This document shows positions 1 to 6,323 of a stretch of DNA of 15,721 nucleotides, piece by piece. Within the stretch, counting starts at the first letter, position 1, and each line of letters opens with the position of its first letter. The stretch spans positions 1-15,721 of the forward strand of contig JASCIV010000613.1 in NCBI GenBank assembly GCA_030374735.1, in the 5' to 3' direction. Source of the DNA: Gracilaria caudata (lineage: Eukaryota > Rhodophyta > Florideophyceae > Gracilariales > Gracilariaceae). Made by a program: the position numbers and the translations under genes. The notes beneath the pieces were generated by a model. It was not told where the DNA came from and made no database searches. It saw nothing but the letters and a program-made list of their open reading frames with translations.

Positions 1-2
1 CA

Positions 3-51
3 ACCCACGCAGCTCCTCGCGTCCAGCTCACCGTCTACCCACGCAGTTCCT
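3..51. repeat. Short direct repeat, two copies 34 bp apart
   Basis: A 15-bp word, ACCCACGCAG(C/T)TCCT, occurs at 3-17 and again at 37-51 with one mismatch. It lies at and beyond the apparent 3' end of the minus-strand membrane-protein frame. On the minus strand the interval also contains GGTGAGC, a good 5' splice-site match that overlaps the apparent TGA stop. The repeat may reflect a small tandem duplication; no function is implied. Confidence 0.5.
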
Positions 52-822
52 ACACTGCGGAGCTATCAACACACAGTCACTTCCAATTTCAGGATCTTCA
101 ATAGAATCCTTATTCATCACGACGCCGTTTATAAATCCATTGATATCAGATGAACAAGAAATGTTCCGAAGGAAATCGCGTGTGGTGTATACCAAACTAT
201 CCAGATCACTTTCGACGCTCCCGACTACGGAATATATCGCGTAAGAGGTCCCATTGAAGCGGAGGCATTCCGCGGCATCTCGGGACAGCAAGTATGAAGC
301 AGACACCCGTGATCCGTTGAACGAAATATTCCTCGTGAAATCGATGAGATCGTCTGGATTGCTCGCGGGGGAGATGAAGAGTTCAGCGCTAACCGCCTTC
401 GTGGCAAGAGGTGAGCGACCAAAACTGCCGATAATGGTGAGAATCAATACGCAAGAGCCAATCAGAGAAGTAAGCCGCGCGTTTCGTGTGGCAGTGACAC
501 CATAGTCCGCCAAAACAGAGAGTAGAGATGTGATAAGATGAAGAGGTTGTTTGCTATTTTGAAGCGCATGAAGATTAGAGATGCGGATGTAAGCCTGCAG
601 CGCCAAGCCAAGAGCGAGAGGAATGAGAGTCTCAAAGATGACAAAGTAAAGCCGGCTGATTATGTTGTAGTTTATAGGGATTGTCATAGCGTATTCACAG
701 AGACGGAAGACGTCGTTCAAGGATGTGACGAGTGTGAGCGGAGAACGGACGCCATCAAGAGAGTCTACGTTTTTAGCATCTCCGTAGAGATAACCCGCAG
801 GTACACGTACACCCACGTACAT
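28..822 (-). CDS. Two-helix membrane glycoprotein, family not recognised (C-terminus uncertain)
   Basis: Open frame of 264 codons with an ATG at 822-820. Visible features are a hydrophobic helix at about residues 55-77, a second at about 118-136 (ending near IIGSFGR), and then a roughly 125-residue hydrophilic tail with four N-glycosylation sequons (N165, N169, N190, N220) and cysteines at 187, 223, 250, 257 and 260. The sequons and cysteines place the tail in the lumen or outside the cell. I do not recognise a family. Two boundaries are doubtful. The codon just before the ATG is an in-frame TAG, and the frame upstream of it (to 1059) is open and protein-like. At the other end the TGA stop lies inside GACGGTGAGC, a good 5' splice site, so the true last exon may be outside the window. 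The two helices and sequon pattern make coding likely. Confidence 0.6.
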   Translation of the reverse strand: MYVGVRVPAGYLYGDAKNVDSLDGVRSPLTLVTSLNDVFRLCEYAMTIPINYNIISRLYFVIFETLIPLALGLALQAYIRISNLHALQNSKQPLHLITSLLSVLADYGVTATRNARLTSLIGSCVLILTIIGSFGRSPLATKAVSAELFISPASNPDDLIDFTRNISFNGSRVSASYLLSRDAAECLRFNGTSYAIYSVVGSVESDLDSLVYTTRDFLRNISCSSDINGFINGVVMNKDSIEDPEIGSDCVLIAPQCRNCVGRR

Positions 823-1047
823 CTAGTTACGTGCTGTTAGTTTTGTGACAACTGGGCCATGAAGGATGTCCGGCCAGACGCCAGAGCGACGTAGACAGTG
901 ATATTCGTAGTAACTTCTCACAAGTTTCCTGTGCAAGTCTGCACTGAGAGTGAGAGTCAGCGGTGTGGCAACAAGCGGAGTCGATCTTTGCATACAGACG
1001 GTTTGAAAAACAGCGCCATTGAAGCTGCGCAGCGTAGCGGCTAACAT
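823..1047 (-). pseudogene. In-frame upstream open stretch cut off from the membrane-protein gene by one TAG
   Basis: From ATG 1047-1045 there are 74 sense codons ending in TAG at 825-823; the next codon, in the same frame, is the ATG of the 264-codon membrane-protein frame. The encoded peptide has a mixed, protein-like composition with three cysteines (residues 18, 51 and one flanking region) and alternating hydrophobic stretches such as PLTLTLSADLHRKLV. A TAA at 1059-1057 closes the frame upstream. Possible readings: the N-terminal part of one gene broken by a nonsense mutation, a separate exon whose intron removes the TAG, or an unrelated upstream frame. A contiguous 339-codon region with one stop is more than I would expect from random DNA, but no homology is available to decide. 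Confidence 0.3.
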
Positions 1048-1059
1048 TAAATTATCTTA

Positions 1060-1974
1060 TCTCGAAGGCGTTTGATTTCACTGATTCTGACTGATTCACA
1101 TACGTTAAACAAGTATGTCAATACAACTGAATAAACTAAATTACGTAACACCACCTACGCGGTTTCGTAAAATTCCAGTACGTGTAAAGTTTTGTGGCGG
1201 TAGAGAACTCGGCCAAAGGGATCTCTAAATCAAAATTGCGGCACTTTCTCACGCGTGAGAACCCCTCAGGGGAACATGGCCGCAGGCTATATGTTGCGCT
1301 AGCTGCGCGGTTGAAACGTAGATGAATGCTGAAAATGAAAACTGAGATGTGAACGCTGGTCACTCCGACTCAGAACTCGGTCGTCGTCCCGTCTTTACCT
1401 TTTATACTGTCTCAGTCAGTCGACTAATACTCTGACGTCGTCTTGGCGCCGCAAACTAGTTCCCCTATCGGGGTACTTCCGTAAATGTAACCCACGCAAT
1501 TGGGCTTTCGCCCGATTCTAACGTAAGCTAAAACGTCCACACTATACCCAAGATGACGTATTCTTGGACTTCATGACGTTACCCGGAAAACGGACAGCTT
1601 GCCCCTTTCGAAGGCTCATCGGCTCGAGTCTACGGAGGAGTATTGTATGAGATCGTGTTGTGCGGAACGCTTCTGCTTCACGTTTTGCCAGGTAAGGCCA
1701 GGAAATAAATGAAACTGTTGCAGATCATTCTTGAAGAAAATCGTTGAATACCGCACTCACCTGCGCGCTATCTCGGAGCCGCGCCACAAGGTGCTACTAG
1801 GTGTCAACTTTTATAGTGGCGAAGTGAGAGAAGAACATCAAAACACGGGTTCTTCGGCCCTCACAATAAGCTGAAGCTTTAATTCGCGCAACATAACATG
1901 TAGAATGTCGTCCTGGTGTGTAGATGAGAAGCTAATTCATTAGCACTTCCACTCAATGGGTGCAAAGAATATAG
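1060..1974. other. Intergenic stretch, no convincing gene
   Basis: No long frame with protein-like features. It contains a perfect 16-bp palindrome at 1246-1261 (TTCTCACGCGTGAGAA), small GC hairpins at about 1460-1476 (CCCC-TAT-CGGGG type) and 1499-1514 (GGGC-TTTC-GCCC type), and on the minus strand pyrimidine tracts ending in CAG that look like splice acceptors. I did not find a tRNA or other structured RNA I could support. The segment next to 1975 is the 3' flank of the minus-strand paralogue. Confidence 0.5.
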
Positions 1975-2919
1975 TTAAGCCTCGCAAAGCTTGTACACAA
2001 TGTAAAGATAGCGACCCTCACGCCCCTCGTTCAGGTCCTTGCTGTATCCATCCCAACCGTCAGGGGTGCGATGCAGCTGACCATCCCACAGTTGTGCTGC
2101 AACAATTTTCTTTGACTCACCCGTATTTTGAGCTTCGATGAATCGGAAGTAATCGTCACCTTCAACTCCCTCTGCAAAGTTGGTGAGATTCTTTTCACTA
2201 GTCTCCTCGAAGATAACACCCGCAAGTTTCACTTCAATGCAATCGGCTGCCTGGCTTGCGTCAGTAGTCCACTTCGGTTCCAAGTATGCATACTTTCCTC
2301 CAAAGCCCTTATTGAGGTCCTGTACGTTTTCGCTCTTATTCGCTTCGTGACCTACCACCTGCATGAAGTCTTCACTGTAGACATGACCGTCGTATGTGTG
2401 CACGTCGATTTTCTCGAGGTAAGAAGAACTGATAACTGTGACGGGGATTTTCAAGGTAACAGGTTCATCAAGTTCTGGAGGAGTCCTGGTATTGGACCAG
2501 GTGAGTTCGGTGGTTTCGAAGCTGTTCGATGAAAACTTCAACTCCTTCTGAAAAATGTAAACCGATTCACCAGGATCGAGGTCGATCGGTCCTATCTCAC
2601 TCGTGGTTTTCTTCGTTGTCGTCTTGGTGGATTTCGTTTCGTTGGCCGCATTGGTAAGAGACGACTGCGTGAATCCGAATTTTGTGGTGGCTTCGGCGGA
2701 TGCTAATTCAACCTCGGCGCCGACCGTGAGCGAAAGCGATTGCGAGCTGGATGAGCTATGCTCCCTGGCCAAATTCTCCAGCTCAGATCGCGAGCTTGTG
2801 ACGGTGGTTGCGACTTTCCTGGTATACGGCACCTTTGAGTGGAAGTCGGATGTGACCGACGCAGTCGCTTTCAAGACCCACTCCGCTTGACCCGGAACTT
2901 CCACCTTGCTTGAGGACAT
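1975..2919 (-). CDS. Aerolysin-like / MABP-like beta-rich protein, copy A (putative pore-forming family)
   Basis: The protein has 314 residues from ATG 2919-2917. I chose this start because the plus-strand paralogue begins with the same residues (MSS-KVEVPGQA) and because the only in-frame extension starts at GTG. No signal peptide is visible. The N-terminal half (about 1-145) holds a Ser/Thr-rich, alternating polar-hydrophobic stretch (SSSSSQSLSLTVGAEVEL, then KFGFTQSSL), a Lys/Thr-rich segment (TKTTTKKTT) and then EIGPIDLDPGESVYIFQK. This order resembles the membrane-inserting hairpin and following strand of aerolysin/ETX-MTX2 proteins. The C-terminal half has two MABP-like beta-prism motifs, DLNKGFGGKYAYLEPKW and DLNEGREGRYLYIVYK. 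MABP domains are known membrane-binding modules and occur fused to pore-forming domains. Membrane-acting function is inferred; it could instead be a lectin-like defence protein. It is divergent from copy B, and similarity continues about 85 bp upstream and 30 bp past the stop. Confidence 0.8.
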   Translation of the reverse strand: MSSSKVEVPGQAEWVLKATASVTSDFHSKVPYTRKVATTVTSSRSELENLAREHSSSSSQSLSLTVGAEVELASAEATTKFGFTQSSLTNAANETKSTKTTTKKTTSEIGPIDLDPGESVYIFQKELKFSSNSFETTELTWSNTRTPPELDEPVTLKIPVTVISSSYLEKIDVHTYDGHVYSEDFMQVVGHEANKSENVQDLNKGFGGKYAYLEPKWTTDASQAADCIEVKLAGVIFEETSEKNLTNFAEGVEGDDYFRFIEAQNTGESKKIVAAQLWDGQLHRTPDGWDGYSKDLNEGREGRYLYIVYKLCEA

Positions 2920-2994
2920 GATGAGGTTTGAACGAGAAACACTGCGTCGCTTGAGGTGCAACACGACTGATTTTCATGCTCCCTCTTTTCTTGG

Positions 2995-3006
2995 CGCTAT
3001 TTAAGG
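2995..3006 (-). promoter_or_regulatory. Conserved TATA-like element of copy A
   Basis: On the minus strand this reads CCTTAAATAGCG, identical over 12 bp to the element upstream of copy B. It lies 87 bp from the chosen ATG (89 bp in copy B). The core TTAAATAG is TATA-like. The leader between element and ATG is also recognisably homologous between copies but diverged, so the element may be retained as core promoter. Confidence 0.5.
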
Positions 3007-3138
3007 TCATGCTTGGTATTCAAATGCACAAGTACCAGTGTAAATTCATGCGGGAGATCGAAAGCGAGATCACTGGGTGACCGAGTCAAGCGAAACGTCA
3101 AGTGCGAGTGCCATAAGGCTACCAAACAGCAACCTTAT

Positions 3139-3173
3139 GCTGACATTTGCAATTTTACATTGCAAACGTCAGC
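3139..3173. repeat. Hairpin in the divergent spacer
   Basis: GCTGAC-A-TTTGCAAT, a 5-nt loop, then ATTGCAAA-C-GTCAGC gives a 15-position stem with one mismatched pair. It is the first of several hairpins between the two divergent paralogues. Confidence 0.65.
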
Positions 3174-3468
3174 AATGACGTAACGAACCAGGCTCCCTGC
3201 AGCGTGTGGCCAAGCGTACAGATTTCGCCTTGCTGACGAAAGATTGCTATGAACTGCTTCAAAAAGTACAGCCATAGATATATTTATCATTGAAGCTGCT
3301 TTCTCCGTTCCAGGTTGCCTCCCAGATCTGCCAGATCTGCCTCTGTCAGCACTGACTTCGGTTGTGGTCTTATTGTCACCGTAATGAGTTACCACAAGGG
3401 TTTTCTGGATACAAAACCATAATTCCCACTAAAAACACATCATACACTGAATGCTGGGTGAACCCAGA

Positions 3469-3674
3469 ACGAACGTGTAGAGATACCAAGGAATAATTGT
3501 CGTCTTCATAATACTCATGTACTGTAAATGTATGGCCACTGAACACTGCCCATACATTTGGCCACTGGCCACTGCCCATACATTTGGCCACTGGCCACTG
3601 CCCATACATTTGGCCACTGGCCATACATTTACGGTAGTATGAAGACGAAAATTATTCCTTGGTACACGTTCGTT
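3469..3674. repeat. Fold-back element with internal tandem repeat
   Basis: The left arm (about 3469-3540) is the imperfect reverse complement of the right arm (about 3618-3674). Matching blocks include AACGAACGTG/CACGTTCGTT, ACCAAGGAATAATT/AATTATTCCTTGGT and GTAAATGTATGGCCA/TGGCCATACATTTAC. A few indels separate the arms. The interior is a 26-bp tandem repeat with GGCCACTGGCC cores. No transposase is present. It resembles a non-autonomous fold-back or MITE-like element, or a locus able to make a hairpin RNA. Confidence 0.75.
3548..3622. repeat. 26-bp tandem repeat, just under three exact copies
   Basis: Exact units start at 3548, 3574 and 3600, the third truncated at 3622. Each runs GCCCATACATTTGGCC followed by ACTGGCCACT. 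The unit carries TGGCCA and the palindromic GGCCACTGGCC core shared with other fold-backs in this window. The lack of mismatches indicates recent expansion. Confidence 0.9.
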
Positions 3675-3676
3675 GT

Positions 3677-3744
3677 ATGGCGCAAAGAAAACGCTACATG
3701 CGTGTGGCCATTGGCCACACGCACGTAGCGTTATCTTTGCCACT
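3677..3744. repeat. Second fold-back, near-perfect palindrome centred on TGGCCA-T-TGGCCA
   Basis: The arms AACGCTACATGCGTGTGGCCA and its reverse-complement partner (TGGCCACACGCACGTAGCGTT) pair around a single-base loop at 3711, with one mismatch; pairing continues outward through AAAGA/TCTTT with small indels to about 34 nt per arm. It abuts the preceding fold-back. Confidence 0.8.
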
Positions 3745-3843
3745 ACAATCTCATAATTTACCATTTTACTCTATCCTATAGTGGCGGATCGAGCTCAAAA
3801 CTCGAGCCACACGGCGATCTCGCCTTCCCGCAAGAATATGACC

Positions 3844-3882
3844 TGGCCAAATTTTGGCCACTATACGTGCCCTTAAATAGCG
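3844..3882 (+). promoter_or_regulatory. Promoter region of copy B: TGGCCA near-palindrome plus TATA-like element
   Basis: TGGCCAAATTTTGGCCA at 3844-3860 is a near-palindrome, followed by CCTTAAATAGCG at 3871-3882, identical to the element 87 bp upstream of copy A's ATG. Here it is 89 bp upstream of ATG 3960. Upstream of the 12-mer the two copies stop matching well, which suggests that the 12-mer marks the edge of the duplicated unit or a constrained core promoter. Confidence 0.5.
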
Positions 3883-3959
3883 TTCATGAAAGGAGGCGAC
3901 GTGAAGAAGAGGCGTGTTCCACAAGGAAACGACACAAGTTCTTTCGTTACAACCTCACC

Positions 3960-4898
3960 ATGTCCTCAACCAAAGTGGAAGTGCCCGGTCAAGCGGTATG
4001 GGTCCTTAAGGTGCATGCGTTTCCCCAGTCCGAATTCGAGCCGTCTGCGAAATACAAGTGGAGTGTCTCAAGCGCCATCACAAGCTCGAAATCTGATATG
4101 GAAAGTTTGGCCAAGGAGCATAGCTCATCGAGCTCGCAAGACCTTTCGCTAACAGCCGGGGTCAAGATTGACATAGTATCCGTCTCTTCCACAGCAGAAT
4201 TCGGTTGGACGCAGTCGGCTCTCAACCGTACGACCCGCGAAACGACATCCGAACAGACTGAGGCGATTGAGGAGACGACCGAGATTGGACCCGTCCCTCT
4301 CGAATCTGATCAATGCATTTACATTTTTCAGAAGAAGTTGAGGTTTTCATCGCGCGAATACCCCACACCAGAAGTCCTCATCCACAACTCGAGCACTCCT
4401 CCAGAGCTTGATGAACCTGTTACCCTGAGAATCCCCGTCACTGTTAGCAGTTCTTCTTACCTCGAGAAAATCGACGTGCACACATACGACGGTCATGTCT
4501 ACAGTGAAGACTTCATGCAGGTGATAGGTCACGAAACGGATAAGAGCGAAAACGTGCAGGACCTCAATAAGGGCTTTGAAGGAAAGTATGCATACTTGGA
4601 ACCGAAGTGGACTACTGACGCAAGCCAGGCAGCCGACCACATTGAAGTGACAGTGGCGAGTGATTTTCCCGAGTGGGCCAAAGAAAAGGGTCTCAAGGAC
4701 GTGGCAGAGGGAGCTGGAGGAGACTACCGCTTCATCGAAGCTCAAAATACGGGTGAGTCGAAGAAAATTGTTGCAGCACAACTGTGGGATGGTGAGTTGT
4801 ATCGCACCCCTGACGGTTGGGATGGATACAGCGAGGACCTGAACAAGGGGCGTGAGGGTCGCTATCTTTACATTGTGTACAAACTATGCGAGACTTAA
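3960..4898 (+). CDS. Aerolysin-like / MABP-like beta-rich protein, copy B (putative pore-forming family)
   Basis: The protein has 312 residues from ATG 3960 in a good context (CACCATGT). The longer in-frame extension would start at GTG and is not used. The architecture matches copy A: an N-terminal MSSTKVEVPGQA block; a Ser-rich amphipathic stretch (HSSSSSQDLSLTAGVKIDI); an aromatic FGWTQSAL strand; then a Glu/Thr-rich segment (SEQTEAIEETTEIG) where copy A is Lys-rich; then a strand ending CIYIFQK. The C-terminal half again has two MABP-like motifs (DLNKGFEGKYAYLEPKW, DLNKGREGRYLYIVYK) and is nearly identical to copy A at DNA level over about 4395-4635 and 4731-4898, while the N-terminal half has diverged. 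No signal peptide or cysteine-rich region is visible. The family assignment rests on pattern, not a search. The region after the stop holds splice-like signals (CTTTGCAG at 4906-4913, GTGAGT at 4932). Confidence 0.8.
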   Translation: MSSTKVEVPGQAVWVLKVHAFPQSEFEPSAKYKWSVSSAITSSKSDMESLAKEHSSSSSQDLSLTAGVKIDIVSVSSTAEFGWTQSALNRTTRETTSEQTEAIEETTEIGPVPLESDQCIYIFQKKLRFSSREYPTPEVLIHNSSTPPELDEPVTLRIPVTVSSSSYLEKIDVHTYDGHVYSEDFMQVIGHETDKSENVQDLNKGFEGKYAYLEPKWTTDASQAADHIEVTVASDFPEWAKEKGLKDVAEGAGGDYRFIEAQNTGESKKIVAAQLWDGELYRTPDGWDGYSEDLNKGREGRYLYIVYKLCET

Positions 4899-5033
4899 TT
4901 ATATTCTTTGCAGCGATTGAATGTACGAAGGGTGAGTACTTACAGACCTGCGTATATAAATTACCGTTGATTTCCAGTTCCACCTCATGGGGCGGTTCCG
5001 AGATTGCGCAGCGAGCGGCGAGTCGCGACAAAG
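4899..5033. other. 3' flank of copy B with splice-like and TATA-like motifs
   Basis: About 30 bp after the stop still match copy A's 3' flank. Copy B has TTCTTTGCAG where copy A has TTCTTTGCAC, so only B has the acceptor-like AG. GGGTGAGTACTTACAG follows at 4930-4945, and TATATAAATT lies at 4953-4962. No further frame is supported. Confidence 0.4.
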
Positions 5034-5278
5034 TCAGGTTACGTTATTTTGCTCCACATATGACGTTATAATATGACATATTATGTCGAGGATTGGTTTA
5101 CAGACGAAGTTTGTTGTAGACGCGCGCCGGCCATACCGCAGCAACGCTTTGGCAGCAGAGTGCATCGCAAGAACAAGCACCTGCACCCACAAAGCCGAGT
5201 AGACAAGACGGGCTATCGTGGGAGCCGTCGCGAGTAGCGTCACCTTCCAGAAGTACGCGTTACGTAACGCGCGAGCCG
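5034..5278 (-). CDS. Exon-like segment of a possible membrane protein
   Basis: The minus-strand frame reads ALRNAYFWKVTLLATAPTIA and onward to a stop at 5034. It contains a hydrophobic stretch (ARLVYSALWVQVLVLAM), and its third codon positions are G/C-rich, unlike the AT-rich flanks. There is no ATG at its beginning. A splice-acceptor-like CTCACCGACAG ends at 5279, so it could be an exon joined to the neighbouring 5260-5799 frame, or a frameshifted remnant. It includes a perfect 16-bp palindrome, CGCGTTACGTAACGCG, at 5256-5271. The family is unknown. Confidence 0.35.
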
Positions 5279-5799
5279 CTGTCGGTGAGTTGTGGTGGGG
5301 GGTCAAGCAGCCGTAGACCGGAGCTGTCCATCACGATGAGCACGGCCAGCAGCGCGGCGAAGCACGCCACGAACGATAGCCACGTCACAACGAACGCGCG
5401 GCCAAGCGTCCTGCGCGATGACGAGCGCGCAGGCTCCAAGTAGCAGCGTGAGCCGTCGGGTAGGAGCCTTGGTCGGCGGCGAGTACCACAGCGGCGGGGG
5501 CGATGAAGGGGATGGGTGGCGGCACTCAGTGTGAAGTTCATCGCCATGCAGGACAAGAGGCGGAGCCGTTGGCCGGCGATGCGGAGGGTGATGTGCGGTT
5601 GGTGTAGCTTCTTGAGGCGGAGGTGCGGCTTTTGGGGGTGCACGAGCTTCCGAAGCGATGTTGCGGTGAGGAAGAGCACATTCTGAACCAGCCCGGGGCT
5701 GGAGGTGCAAGTGAGGCTGATCAGCAGATGGCGCCGCGGGTCGCCAGATCTGTGCACGAGATCTTCGTAAAAAATTGTGCGAAATCCCCACGAAATCAT
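5260..5799 (-). CDS. Possible single-pass membrane protein segment, GC-rich, unrecognised
   Basis: The frame has 179 codons from ATG 5799-5797. It contains one convincing membrane helix, FVVTWLSFVACFAALLAVLI, at about residues 136-155, preceded by a basic, Arg-rich region (about 97-133) and one NFT sequon. Third positions are strongly G/C-biased through residues 50-155, which supports this frame. A competing minus-strand frame over the same DNA (5812-5303) is proline-rich and also open, so the frame choice is not certain. After the helix the frame soon ends, while coding-like sequence resumes in another frame at 5278. An intron, a frameshift or decay are all possible. An acceptor-like TCGTGCACAG also precedes the coding-like part, so the ATG may not be the real start. 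Confidence 0.35.
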   Translation of the reverse strand: MISWGFRTIFYEDLVHRSGDPRRHLLISLTCTSSPGLVQNVLFLTATSLRKLVHPQKPHLRLKKLHQPHITLRIAGQRLRLLSCMAMNFTLSAATHPLHRPRRCGTRRRPRLLPDGSRCYLEPARSSSRRTLGRAFVVTWLSFVACFAALLAVLIVMDSSGLRLLDPPPQLTDSGSRVT

Positions 5800-5922
5800 G
5801 CAACCGTTTCAAAATATTTTTAAAACGTTTGTTTGTTATTGTAATTTTTTGGAAAGTTCGTTATTTCTTACACGTGGAAACACACGCAGCACAAGTGGCC
5901 ACGTGTAACCCACCCGTACCCG

Positions 5923-6126
5923 CTAGGAGCACCAGACCGACGTGAGAGGGCGCGCGATGCACCACGCATCCTTACAGTCCGAGTCGCTGTCAATGGCGCT
6001 CATTGGGGTCCCGGAGTCCTGCGTAAACGCGGCACGCTGCTGCTGCTGCTTCACGTCGGCGGAGCGTGATTCAAGCGTGGTGGCGGACGAAGGCACGGTG
6101 CGCGTGCATGACAGAATGCTGAGCGA
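5923..6126 (-). other. Short open stretch with polyglutamine, exon-like
   Basis: The minus-strand frame is open for 67 codons between a TGA (6129-6127) and TAG (5925-5923). It encodes a Ser/Thr-rich peptide with a KQQQQR run and an acidic SAIDSDSD stretch. Codons end mostly in G/C. A good donor, GTAAGG, falls right after the SDSD stretch. It may be an upstream exon of the GC-rich membrane-protein block or chance. Other frames here are also open, so support is weak. Confidence 0.2.
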
Positions 6127-6287
6127 TCACAGCGTGGGCGAGCTTGATGGTGTGTGTTGGCGACGCGCAGCCTTTGGAATTGTAGTTCATTTCGACTACT
6201 CAAAATTTTTTTGAAATGTTTTTCGAACATAAACACGTTTCAAACGTATCCACGAGATCCCGATCTCAGCAAATCCCAGCCAAGACA

Positions 6288-6323
6288 GCAGTTTGACGAG
6301 CTCACAGACGAGCATCAAACTGC
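6288..6323. other. Stem-loop across the stop codon of the 550-codon gene
   Basis: GCAGTTTGA (6288-6296) and TCAAACTGC (6315-6323) are perfect 9-bp arms around an 18-nt loop. The TGA stop of the minus-strand gene lies at the base of the stem. It could be a 3'-end or mRNA structure; chance is possible. Confidence 0.4.

Noticed and set aside
2920..2964. N-terminal extension of copy A
   Set aside because: It starts at GTG. The conserved MSS-KVEVPGQA ATG is shared with copy B and has the better context.
3548..3622. CRISPR-like array
   Set aside because: The units are contiguous with no spacers and lie inside a fold-back.
3376..3764. Frames with repeated VWAVASGQ/ CMGSGQWP-type words
   Set aside because: Translation of the 26-bp tandem repeat and fold-back, not a gene.
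3867..3959. N-terminal extension of copy B
   Set aside because: It starts at GTG and would translate through the conserved TATA-like element and leader.
4347..4781. 144-codon frame antisense to copy B (and its counterpart opposite copy A)
   Set aside because: It mirrors the conserved C-terminal coding sequence of the real genes. Its persistence in both copies follows from their near-identical DNA.
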